Shown here: piece by piece, positions 7,646 to 15,603 of the stretch
Position numbering within the stretch: the first letter of the stretch is position 1
How the letters are laid out: each line of letters begins with the position of its first letter
Source of the DNA: Streptomyces tailanensis
Lineage (GTDB): Bacteria; Actinomycetota; Actinomycetes; Streptomycetales; Streptomycetaceae
Length of the DNA stretch: 64,000 nt
Reading direction: 5' to 3'
Assembly (NCBI RefSeq): GCF_008386495.1
Contig: NZ_VTHJ01000044.1
Coordinates: 85,893-149,892 of the forward strand
The notes under the pieces: generated by a model
Seen by the model: the letters and a program-made list of their open reading frames with translations, nothing else
What the model was told of the DNA's origin: nothing
Database searches by the model: none
Made by a program: the position numbers and the translations under genes

Positions 7646-9124
7646 ATGCACCGTTCAGCTCACCGCCATCTTGTCTCCACCCTGGCCTGTCTCTGCGTGA
7701 CCACCTCGCTGTTGACGGCCTGCTCGAACGAGGACACGGACACGGACACGGCGGGGAGAACGGCGTCATCGTCCCCCTCCGCCTCGAAGTCCCCCTCGAA
7801 GTCCGCCTCCAAGGGGAGCGACGGTGAGGTCAACCGGGACGACGTCAACGGAGACGGGCACGCCGACGTGGTCGTCAACGGCTGGTACAGGGCGAAGGAC
7901 AAGGCGGAGTGGCAACGGAACCGTTTCGTCGCCCTCGCCGCGCCCGGGGGAACGGAACCGGGCGCGGCGTTCCGGCTCCCGGAGCGCCTGCCCGAGCTCG
8001 ATCCCAGGATCAGCAGCGGGCCGATCGGGCATGACCAGTCGACTCAGTACACCGGGGATCTGGACGGCGACGGCCATGCGGACGTCGTGACAGGCGACAT
8101 GGTGCCCGACTCGGAGGGGGAGTTCACGTCCGAGCAGCGCATCGTCTGGGGTGGCTCCGACGGCCTCGGCGGCGCGACCGAGCTTCCGGCCGACGACGAA
8201 CGGGCCGCGGCCACCGGCGACTTCGACGGCGACGGCGCCCTCGACCTGATGACCCTCGCGGCGCCCTCGTTCAGCGAATCCGCCGACGGGCCGCAGCCCG
8301 CCACCGTCCTGTACGGCCCCTTCGAACGGGACGGCGCGAAGCCCCGTACGACCTCGACCCTCGACGTGGGGCACGGAGGCTGGGCGTCGGTGGTGTCCAC
8401 GTTCGTCGGCGACTTCGACGGCGACGGCCGGGACGACCTGGTGACGAAGGCGCGGTACGACGAGGAGGACGCGCGCCTGGAGGACGGTCTGCCGGAGGGC
8501 GTCACCGACTCCACGTTCTACCGGGGCACGGCCAAGGGGCTGAAGAGCGCCGGGTCCGTGCCCGGCATCTCGAACGGCGCGACCCCCGTCGCCGTCGGGG
8601 ACTTCGACGGCGACGGCAAGCAGGACATCTTCGGCGAGTGGCCGGACGACGAACGGGCCGCCGTCGTCTACGGCGACAGCAAGGGCCCCGGCCGGGGCGA
8701 GGCGCGCTCCGGCGACCTCGGGGAGCTGAAGGTGGCCCTCGCCGTCGCGGTCGGCGACGTCAACGGCGACGGCCACGACGACGCCGCGATCCAGTCGCTC
8801 GGCGGCGACGACCGCCGTGTCGGCCAGGTGGTGGTGCTGCTCGGCGGCGAGGGCGGGCTCAGTGCGGACCGTACCGTCACGCTCGACCGGTATGCCATCG
8901 GCCTCGGCGGCTCACCGGCGAGCTCGGGGGACCGCGACCACTTCGGCTGGGACCTGTACCTCGCCGACCTCGACACCGACGGGCGCGACGAGCTCCTCAT
9001 CGGCACGTTCGGCTTCAACAAGCCGCGCAAGGACGCCGGTTACTGGATCCTGCGCGGTACGCAGGACGGCCCCTCGAAGACGGACCGACGCTTCGTCAAG
9101 ACCAAGGACTTCGGCAGTGGCTGA
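7646..9124 (+). CDS. FG-GAP/VCBS-repeat lipoprotein
   Basis: 492 residues. The signal peptide ends in the lipobox LTAC (Cys about 27), followed by a disordered Ser/Lys-rich linker. The rest carries at least six D-x-(D/N)-G-D-G loops (DVNGDGHAD, DLDGDGHAD, DFDGDGALD, DFDGDGRDD, DFDGDGKQD, DVNGDGHDD) of an FG-GAP beta-propeller. It is a paralog of the gene at 64-1497. The pair brackets the secreted-protein gene and the lasso cluster. A role as a surface binding protein is inferred; nothing enzymatic is visible. Confidence 0.9.
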   Translation: MHRSAHRHLVSTLACLCVTTSLLTACSNEDTDTDTAGRTASSSPSASKSPSKSASKGSDGEVNRDDVNGDGHADVVVNGWYRAKDKAEWQRNRFVALAAPGGTEPGAAFRLPERLPELDPRISSGPIGHDQSTQYTGDLDGDGHADVVTGDMVPDSEGEFTSEQRIVWGGSDGLGGATELPADDERAAATGDFDGDGALDLMTLAAPSFSESADGPQPATVLYGPFERDGAKPRTTSTLDVGHGGWASVVSTFVGDFDGDGRDDLVTKARYDEEDARLEDGLPEGVTDSTFYRGTAKGLKSAGSVPGISNGATPVAVGDFDGDGKQDIFGEWPDDERAAVVYGDSKGPGRGEARSGDLGELKVALAVAVGDVNGDGHDDAAIQSLGGDDRRVGQVVVLLGGEGGLSADRTVTLDRYAIGLGGSPASSGDRDHFGWDLYLADLDTDGRDELLIGTFGFNKPRKDAGYWILRGTQDGPSKTDRRFVKTKDFGSG

Positions 9125-9347
9125 TCTGCAGCAGTCCGCCTCGCCCGCCCCTCGTATCGACTGACGGTCCCGGCGACGACTCGTCACGGTGGCTCTATAT
9201 GATCAGCGTTCGCATGTGCGGGGGCATGTGGCGATTCGGCATCACCGTGTACAGATCTGCGCTGCCGTCTTCCCTCTCTCCGTACGTCGCGCTCGCGAAT
9301 GAGACATCGACCGAGACATCGACGACGAACGAGGGAGATCAGGGGCA

Positions 9348-10304
9348 ATGTCCTATCCCCCGCCGCCCCAGGGCGCCTGGCCGCCCGGGCAGGGGCAGTA
9401 CCCCGGGCAACCGCAGTACCCGGGGACGGCACCACAACCCCCGTACCCGGCACCCCAGTACCCGGGCGCGGCACCCTACGGCGCCCACCCCGCCCCGCCG
9501 TATCCCGCGCACCCCCACGCACCGGTACCCCCACCGCGGCCGGGCGCTCCGCTGCCGCCGCCCAGGAAGTCAGGCACGGGCCTCGGCTGCCTGGCGGCCG
9601 TCCTCGGTGTCTTCGGCGTCCTCGGCATGCTCGGCGGCGGCTTCCTGGTCAGCCACGCGTACTCGAACCACAGCCAGGTCATATCGAACGGCGGGGAGTA
9701 CGGGCCGACGATGTGGCGCAACGAACCGGCGGACGCGTTCTTCCCCGAGGTGCTGGCACCCGTGAACAGCGTCACGGAGAACGACCCGAAGCGGGCCACC
9801 TGGCACCGGCTCGGCATATCCCAGGACACCGGGTGCGAGGACGGGCTCAACAAGGTCACCGCGGCCGCCGTGAAGGACCTGGACTGCGAGGCGGTGCTGC
9901 GCGCGACGTACGTGGACCCGACGGGGAACACCGTGGGGACGGTGTCGGTGATCGTGCTGCCGGAAGGCGGGTCCGCGCGGATGACCGAGTTCTTCGAGAA
10001 GGACGCGGACAAGCTCGACCCCGAGGTCGGCGCGAAGCCGTACGCCGTGCCCGGCACCGTCGCGGCCAAGTGGAGCGGGGCGCGCAGCAACGGCGGGGCG
10101 GGGTTGGAGGTCGGCGGCATGCCGTACGTCCTCGTGGCCTCCACCGGCGCCGTCGACGGCCGGAAGGCGGGCGACCTGCCCGGCGAGTGGGGCAGCCACA
10201 GCTGGTCCGCGGGGGACGACAAGGCCCCGTGGCGGGGCGCCGCGAAGGCCCTCTGCGACGACATGGAAGTGCACCTGATGAACCTGCTGAGGGAGACCTC
10301 GTGA
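9348..10304 (+). CDS. Single-pass membrane protein with Pro/Tyr-rich N-terminus
   Basis: 318 residues. The first 75 are a disordered proline/glutamine/tyrosine-rich cytoplasmic tail with repeated QYPG and APPY units. One transmembrane helix follows (GLGCLAAVLGVFGVLGMLGG) and then an extracytoplasmic domain of about 220 residues with a few cysteines. I do not recognise the outer domain. The stop overlaps the protease start (GTGA), so the two are made together. The protein may recruit or be a substrate of the protease. Confidence 0.85.
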   Translation: MSYPPPPQGAWPPGQGQYPGQPQYPGTAPQPPYPAPQYPGAAPYGAHPAPPYPAHPHAPVPPPRPGAPLPPPRKSGTGLGCLAAVLGVFGVLGMLGGGFLVSHAYSNHSQVISNGGEYGPTMWRNEPADAFFPEVLAPVNSVTENDPKRATWHRLGISQDTGCEDGLNKVTAAAVKDLDCEAVLRATYVDPTGNTVGTVSVIVLPEGGSARMTEFFEKDADKLDPEVGAKPYAVPGTVAAKWSGARSNGGAGLEVGGMPYVLVASTGAVDGRKAGDLPGEWGSHSWSAGDDKAPWRGAAKALCDDMEVHLMNLLRETS

Positions 10305-11485
10305 TCGTCGTGATCGTGCGGCGTACCGCCGTGGCCGTGGCGGCGTCCCTGATCGGCCTCACCGCGTCGGGTACGGCGTCGGGTACGGCGACCGCCGCGC
10401 CCCGCGCGGCCGAGACCGTCCCGCAGAGCTGGGAGTACTCGGCGCTGCGGCTGGCCGAGGCCCACCGGACCGCGCAGGGCGAGGGCGTCACCGTCGCCGT
10501 CCTGGACTCCGGTGTCGAGGCCGGCCATCCGGCCCTCGCCGGCAAGGTCACCACGGGCCCGGACTATGTCGAGGACGGCCTCCAGCCGGGCGACGCGAAG
10601 TGGGGCGACCACGGCACCGCGATGGCCTCCGACGTCCTCAAGGTCGCTCCGAAGGCCGAGATCCTCTCGATCCGCATCACCAACGACGAGGACGAGGACG
10701 AGGACTTCTACACGGGGACCAGCAGGGTCGCCCGGGGCATCGACTACGCGATCGAGCACGGCGCCGACGTCATCTCCATGTCGATCGGCGGCGAACTCCT
10801 CGGCGACAGCTACGACGAGGACGAGGCCGACGCCCTGGGCCGCGCCGCGCAGGCCGGCGTTCCGGTCCTCGCGTCGGCGGGCAACAGCGGTGACGAGTTC
10901 AACGACGCCCAGTACCCGGCGGGTTACCCGGGCGTGATCGCCGTCGCCGCGCTCCAGCAGAGCGGCTCCCGGGCCGGGTTCTCCACCGTGCGGACCTACA
11001 ACTCGGTGGCCGCGCCGGGCGTGGCCATCATGAGCGCCAAGAACACCGGCGGCTACGAGGCGATCAACGGCACCTCACCCGCGACGGCCCTCACCGCGGG
11101 CGTCGCGGCCCTGATGAAGTCCGCGAACGGCAAGCTGACCTCCGCCCAGGTCCGCTCCATCCTGACCAGCACGGCCCGCCACGCCTCCACCGGCCCCAGC
11201 CCTCTCGACGGCTACGGCATGATCGACGCGGCCGCCGCCGTCCAGTCCTCCGCAAAGCCCCCCACCGACCGCACCGAGCCCATCGCCTACAAGGGAAAGG
11301 AACACCTGGCCACCCCCGACGGCACCCCGAAGACCCAACACCCGCCTCTGGACACGGAACTGGTGACCATCGGCGGCGCCGCGGCCGCCGTCGGCCTCAT
11401 CATGGTCATCGGCGCACTGCTGACCGCCCGAGCGGCCCGCCGCCGCGCGACCCGGGCCCGCGCACAGCGGGCAGGGCGGGGCTGA
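10301..11485 (+). CDS. Membrane-anchored S8 (subtilisin/mycosin-like) serine protease
   Basis: 394 residues, GTG start overlapping the previous stop. A signal peptide is followed by a subtilase domain with the full triad: Asp in AVLDSGVE, His in WGDHGTAMAS and Ser in NGTSPATAL. The oxyanion Asn lies in SAGNSGDEF. A C-terminal hydrophobic helix (VTIGGAAAAVGLIMVIGALL) with a basic tail anchors it, as in mycosins of type VII secretion. An unusual acidic loop (NDEDEDEDFY) sits between the His and Ser blocks. No ESX genes are nearby, so substrate and partner are unknown; the coupled upstream membrane protein is the obvious candidate partner. Confidence 0.9.
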   Translation: MIVVIVRRTAVAVAASLIGLTASGTASGTATAAPRAAETVPQSWEYSALRLAEAHRTAQGEGVTVAVLDSGVEAGHPALAGKVTTGPDYVEDGLQPGDAKWGDHGTAMASDVLKVAPKAEILSIRITNDEDEDEDFYTGTSRVARGIDYAIEHGADVISMSIGGELLGDSYDEDEADALGRAAQAGVPVLASAGNSGDEFNDAQYPAGYPGVIAVAALQQSGSRAGFSTVRTYNSVAAPGVAIMSAKNTGGYEAINGTSPATALTAGVAALMKSANGKLTSAQVRSILTSTARHASTGPSPLDGYGMIDAAAAVQSSAKPPTDRTEPIAYKGKEHLATPDGTPKTQHPPLDTELVTIGGAAAAVGLIMVIGALLTARAARRRATRARAQRAGRG

Positions 11486-11520
11486 GCGGCGGGTTCGGGT
11501 GCGTTGTCGTCTGCGGGTGA

Positions 11521-11583
11521 GTGGGGGCTTGTCGCGCCCACGCGGCGGAGCCGCAAATCGACACAGCCCCGCGCCCTACGGCG
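11521..11583 (-). repeat. Streptomyces intergenic repeat, copy A
   Basis: Read on the minus strand this contains GGGCGCGGGGCTGTGTCG, then TTTGCGGCTCCGCCGC and GTGGGCGCGACAAGCCCCC. It matches copies at 23773, 33610 and 39661. The core GCGGCTCCGCCGC is a palindrome. It lies between the convergent protease and kinase genes, where it may also end transcription. Confidence 0.7.
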
Positions 11584-11630
11584 TACGCACCTGCCGCCCT
11601 TGAAGCCCCTGGCCCTGGTAGCCGAACCCG

Positions 11631-12638
11631 TCACCACTCGGGTGCCAGCGCCTCCGTCAGTCGTGCGACGGCGGCCAGGTCCGGCAGGTTCCGCAACGTG
11701 GCGACGACCCGGTCGCTCGCGAACTCGCGCTGGGCCGGGGTAACGTTCGGGTCGATCGCGCACTCGGCCTGTACGCGGACGAAATTCAGGTCCGTCGCGA
11801 AGAGCATCGAGAAGGAGTCCAGCCCCTTGATGACAGCGCGCCCGCCGGCGTCCAGGTAGGCCCGGACCAGCCGCCGGGCGGAGTCGGCGTCGAAGTCGTT
11901 CCCGCCCGCCCATACATGGACGGCGCGGGCGAGTTCGCGTTCAGCCGATATGAGGCCGGCGTTGTCCCAGTCGAGAAGGGCGGGCCCGGCCGGGCCGACC
12001 AGGACGTTCTGCGGCCGCATGTCGAGATGGGACACCACCACGTCACCGGCGCCGGAAGGGGTGACATGGTCCGCCAGCTCCCCCGCCGAGGTGGCGACGA
12101 ACCGCCCCAGCTCGTCCGCCCACGGCACACCGGCCCGCCGCACCGCCTCGTACAACTCGGCCCAGTCGGCCGGTCGCGGGCACTCCTCGTACCAGGCGTT
12201 CGGCGCCCCGCTCGCCCCCTCCCCGGCCCTGTGCAGCAGGGCCAGAGTCCGGCCGCACCACGCCAGGATCTCCGGATCGGCCGGATCCGCCTCGACCCCG
12301 TCGACCCAGTCGTACAGCTTCACGTACGACCCGCCCATCGAGGAGGGCAGCCGAGAGACGTACGCCCCGGTGCTGTCCGGCAGGAACCGCGGCGCCGAAA
12401 TCCCCAGCCCCTCCGCGGCGTTCCGCAACGCGGCCTCCCGCTCCACCTGCCCCTCGTCACAGCCGAACAGAAGCTCCTTCACCGCCCACGAGAAGCCGTT
12501 CCCCGACGACAACTTCCAGATCTGCCCCAGCGCACCCCGAGCGACGGGCGTCATGCCCCACGCCGGGGAGCCGGGCCCCACCCCGCATTCGCCGCCGAGG
12601 TCGTACACGGTCGCGATGAAACCGGCCCTGCTCCGCAT
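11631..12638 (-). CDS. Aminoglycoside phosphotransferase-family kinase
   Basis: 335 residues. It has the APH/choline-kinase fold: the catalytic loop HLDMRPQNVLV (Asp general base, Asn metal ligand) and the metal-binding ALLDWDNAG. ATG 12638 is chosen because AAAGGTGA precedes it; an in-frame start at 12662 would overlap the transporter gene. It starts 4 nt after the MFS stop, so the transporter and kinase form an operon that looks like a two-part drug resistance unit (export and phosphorylation). The substrate is not predictable from sequence. Confidence 0.85.
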   Translation of the reverse strand: MRSRAGFIATVYDLGGECGVGPGSPAWGMTPVARGALGQIWKLSSGNGFSWAVKELLFGCDEGQVEREAALRNAAEGLGISAPRFLPDSTGAYVSRLPSSMGGSYVKLYDWVDGVEADPADPEILAWCGRTLALLHRAGEGASGAPNAWYEECPRPADWAELYEAVRRAGVPWADELGRFVATSAGELADHVTPSGAGDVVVSHLDMRPQNVLVGPAGPALLDWDNAGLISAERELARAVHVWAGGNDFDADSARRLVRAYLDAGGRAVIKGLDSFSMLFATDLNFVRVQAECAIDPNVTPAQREFASDRVVATLRNLPDLAAVARLTEALAPEW

Positions 12639-12642
12639 GTGG

Positions 12643-14097
12643 TCACCTTTCAGTCGTAGCACCGGCAGGTTCTCCAGCTTGCCGGGGCACGGAGCCGCCG
12701 CGCAGGAACACGGCGCTGGTGAGGGTGCCGAGGAGCACGAGCGCGGCGTTCAGGGCGATCGCGGCCTTGAGACCGCCGAGCATGGCCGCCGCTCCGCCAC
12801 CGGTGGCCGCGGCGGTGGCGACGGCGCTCATGATCGGCGTACCCATGGTGATGCCGATCTGCTGGGTCATGGTGGCGAGTCCGGTGGCGAGGCCCTGCTC
12901 GTGGTCGTCGAGCCCGGAGGTGGCGGTGACCATGAAACCGACGATGACCAGCATGTTGCCGACGCCCCCGGCGAAGGTGCAGGCCAGCAGCAGCCACATC
13001 CAGGAGCGGTCGTCGCCCATCCCCAGCAGGGCGACCGTGAAGACGGTCTGGACGACACCGCCGACGATCAGCGTCCGCCTGCTGCCGATCCTGCCGATGA
13101 CCTTGGGCGCCAGCGTGCCGCCGACGACCGTACCGACCCCCAGCACGCCGAACGACAGCCCGGCGGCCAGCGGCGAGAAGCCGAGGACTTCCTGGAGGTG
13201 GAGGGTGAGGAGGAAGACCAGGGAGGTCTCCGTCAGGAACGCGATCAGCCCGGCCACGTTCCCCCACGCCACCGACCGCTTCCCGAGCACACCGACCGGC
13301 ACCAGCGGCTCGGAGACCCGGCGTTCGACGCAGTAGAAGACGAGGAGCAGAACGACACCCGCCGCGAGCCACAACAGCGCGGACGCCGAGCCCCAGCCGT
13401 GTTCGCCCGCCCGGGTCAGGCCGAGGACGACGGCCAGCAGACCGAGCGTGACGCTGACGGCACCCGGCACGTCCAGCCTCGGGCGTTCGTCGGGCCGGGA
13501 CTCCTTGATGACGGCCGGGGCGACGAGGAGTACGGCCAGGACCACGGGCACGTTGACGAAGAACGCCCAGCGCCAGGAGAGCAGTTCGGTGAGCAGGCCG
13601 CCGAGGATCGCCCCGGTGGTGAAACCGGCCGACATCAGCGCCCCGTTGAGACCGAGAGCCTTCTCCCGCAACGGCCCCTCGGGGAAGGAGGTAGTCAACA
13701 GCGACAGCCCTGCGGGTGTGACGGCGGCCGTCGCGAGCCCCTGGAAGACCCGGGCCACGATCAGCACCTCCGGGTTCCGCGCGAGCCCCCCGGCCAACGA
13801 GGCCGCGCCCAGCACCACCAGCCCGCCGAGGAACAGCCGCCGCCGTCCGAAGAGGTCGGCCACGCGGCCGAAGAGCAGCGTGAACCCCGCCGCGCACAGC
13901 GCGAACGACGTGGCGATCCACTGCAGACCCGCCGACGAGAACCCCAGCCCGTCGCCGATCACCGGCAGCGCCACATTCAGGATGGAGAAGTCCACGGCCA
14001 GCATGAACTGAGCCGCGAGGAGCAGCACCAGGGTCAGTTTCAGGCGGGGAGCGAGCGCACCGGTGTCTGTGTCGGTATCCGTATCCGCAACGGGCAT
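12643..14097 (-). CDS. MFS drug-efflux transporter (EmrB/QacA family)
   Basis: 484 residues with about 14 hydrophobic segments. Family motifs are visible: LDxxIxNVALP-like DFSILNVALPVIG in helix 1, motif A GRVADLFGRRRLFLGG after helix 2, and a motif C-like GAILGGLL in helix 5. The cytoplasmic N-terminus has an odd run of Asp-Thr repeats (DTDTDTDT). It is a proton-driven exporter of small toxic compounds. The kinase gene follows by 4 nt and an XRE regulator is divergent, the usual design of a ligand-induced resistance operon. Confidence 0.9.
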   Translation of the reverse strand: MPVADTDTDTDTGALAPRLKLTLVLLLAAQFMLAVDFSILNVALPVIGDGLGFSSAGLQWIATSFALCAAGFTLLFGRVADLFGRRRLFLGGLVVLGAASLAGGLARNPEVLIVARVFQGLATAAVTPAGLSLLTTSFPEGPLREKALGLNGALMSAGFTTGAILGGLLTELLSWRWAFFVNVPVVLAVLLVAPAVIKESRPDERPRLDVPGAVSVTLGLLAVVLGLTRAGEHGWGSASALLWLAAGVVLLLVFYCVERRVSEPLVPVGVLGKRSVAWGNVAGLIAFLTETSLVFLLTLHLQEVLGFSPLAAGLSFGVLGVGTVVGGTLAPKVIGRIGSRRTLIVGGVVQTVFTVALLGMGDDRSWMWLLLACTFAGGVGNMLVIVGFMVTATSGLDDHEQGLATGLATMTQQIGITMGTPIMSAVATAAATGGGAAAMLGGLKAAIALNAALVLLGTLTSAVFLRGGSVPRQAGEPAGATTER

Positions 14098-14115
14098 GTC
14101 GTCGGGTCCCTTTCC

Positions 14116-14180
14116 CTCGCGTACTCACGAACTCGCGTACGTGTACTCGCGTATCGCTATGGAGAAATCGCTACGGAGAA
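14116..14180. promoter_or_regulatory. Repeated operator-like sequences between MFS and XRE genes
   Basis: The 207-bp divergent spacer carries CTCGCGTA(C/T) three times (14116, 14132, 14146) and then a 14-bp direct repeat differing at one base (ATCGCTATGGAGAA at 14153-14166, ATCGCTACGGAGAA at 14167-14180). The position suggests operator sites controlling the efflux operon and regulator. Binding is inferred. Confidence 0.45.
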
Positions 14181-14304
14181 AGAGGCTCGCCCGCCCCGAG
14201 AACCCCAGCCAGAACCCTGTCCCGCACACCCCGCGCGAGAGTGGTCATCACAGCACCACCCTTACGGCACCCGCCCATCCACGGCCCTGTGCATGATGGA
14301 ACGC

Positions 14305-15285
14305 ATGGTGAACGCCCCGTCCGAACTCGGGGACTTCCTCAGGTCCCGCCGAGCCGCGCTGCGCCCCGAGGACGTCGGGATCGCCCCGCACCCGGCCCGC
14401 CGCCGGGTGACCGGCCTGCGGCGCGAGGAGTTGGCGATGCTCGCGGGAGTGAGCATCACCCACTACACCCGCCTGGAACAGGGCCGCGCCCTGAGCCCCT
14501 CGGACAGCGTCCTGGAGTCGATCGCCCGCACCCTGCGCCTCACCGAGGACGAGGTCGCCCACCTGAAGACCCTGGCCCGCCCCACCACCCCCGCGCCGCC
14601 GGCGTCCCGCGTGGCGCATGCGAGCCAGGCGACCCGCCAACTACTGACCGCCATGACCGACGTACCGTCCCTCGCCCTGGACCGCCGCACCGACGTCCTG
14701 GCCTGGAACCGCCTCGGCCACGCCCTCCTCGCCGCCCATCTGCCATCGGAGGCCCCGGACACCCCCGCCACGCGGCCCAACCTGACCCGGATGCTCTTCC
14801 TGGACGAGGCCTACCGCGCGCTGTTCCCCGACTGGACCGGCGAGGCGGGCCTCGCGGTGGCCTCACTGCGCCTCGTCGCCGGCCGCCGCCCCGACGATCG
14901 CGCCCTCGCCGAACTGGTCGGCCAACTCTCCATGACCTCCCCCGAGTTCGCCTCTCTCTGGTCCCGCCACCCCGTCCGCACCTGCACCTCAGGCACCAAG
15001 CACCTGCACCACCCCCTCGTCGGCCGGATGCACCTGACCTTCGAGACCCTCGACATCCCGGGCCCCTCCGGCCAACGCCTCATCGCGTACACGGCGGAGC
15101 CGGGCTCTCCGTCCGAGGCGGCACTGCGCCTACTGGGCAGCACCGCGGCTACTGACGGCACCGCGGCTACTGACGGCAGCGGCGCGACGGCCCGTCACCG
15201 CCGCCCGCAGCCCGAGGAACACCGACAACCCGAACGGCGACAGCAGGACCGTGAAGACCAGCAGGGGACCCATCAGCAGGGCTGA
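14305..15285 (+). CDS. XRE-family regulator with MmyB-like ligand-binding domain
   Basis: 326 residues. The N-terminal HTH (LGDFLRSRRAALRPEDVG, then LRREELAMLAGVSITHYTRLEQGR) and the PAS-like C-terminal domain (LALDRRTDVLAWN, HPVRTCTSGTKHLHHPLVG) are typical of MmyB-type regulators in Streptomyces. ATGs at 14293 and 14296 are alternatives; 14305 has the better spacing from GATGGA. It is divergent from the MFS-kinase operon and probably controls it. The last 45 or so residues (twice TAATDG, then a Gln/Arg-rich tail) lie past the normal domain end and overlap the convergent membrane gene, so this tail is likely non-conserved read-through. Confidence 0.85.
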   Translation: MVNAPSELGDFLRSRRAALRPEDVGIAPHPARRRVTGLRREELAMLAGVSITHYTRLEQGRALSPSDSVLESIARTLRLTEDEVAHLKTLARPTTPAPPASRVAHASQATRQLLTAMTDVPSLALDRRTDVLAWNRLGHALLAAHLPSEAPDTPATRPNLTRMLFLDEAYRALFPDWTGEAGLAVASLRLVAGRRPDDRALAELVGQLSMTSPEFASLWSRHPVRTCTSGTKHLHHPLVGRMHLTFETLDIPGPSGQRLIAYTAEPGSPSEAALRLLGSTAATDGTAATDGSGATARHRRPQPEEHRQPERRQQDREDQQGTHQQG

Positions 15286-15603
15286 GATCCCCAGTCGCCT
15301 CGCCTCCCGGTACATCCACTGCCCGATGAGGAGGTCCCAGGCGATGACCTGCGCCCAGATGGCCCCGGCGCCGTTCGCGCGTGCCGTCAGTTCGCGGAAC
15401 GTGTCGATGTCCGGGCTGCTGACCGCGGTCCAGAGCTCGGGGAACACCGGGATCGCCAGCGCCATGTACGTGACCAGCACGGGCACGACGGTCAGCGGTG
15501 ACCCGGCGATGCGGTCGGTCGGTCCCCACCCCGGGGCGAAGATCATGAGCAGCCAGACGGGCGCGGCCAGCCAGAAGGAGAGCTCGAAGAGGAACCCGGT
15601 CAC
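15130..15603 (-). CDS. ABA4-like membrane protein
   Basis: 157 residues, four predicted membrane helices, GTG start. The pattern ELSFWLAAPVWLLMIFAPGW, then WAQVIAWDLLIGQWMYREA, fits the ABA4-like family of small four-helix membrane proteins. These are known in plants for neoxanthin synthesis but are of unknown role in bacteria. The start overlaps the stop of the upstream membrane gene (GTGA). The C-terminus has twice AVSSRG, from an 18-bp tandem duplication (15142-15177) that also codes for repeats on the opposite strand in the regulator gene. Confidence 0.8.
   Translation of the reverse strand: MTGFLFELSFWLAAPVWLLMIFAPGWGPTDRIAGSPLTVVPVLVTYMALAIPVFPELWTAVSSPDIDTFRELTARANGAGAIWAQVIAWDLLIGQWMYREARRLGISALLMGPLLVFTVLLSPFGLSVFLGLRAAVTGRRAAAVSSRGAVSSRGAAQ

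Noticed and set aside
15130..15177. C-terminal tail of the XRE regulator as a functional domain
   Set aside because: It lies past the normal end of the family, is low-complexity and comes from an 18-bp duplication plus antisense reading of the membrane gene.
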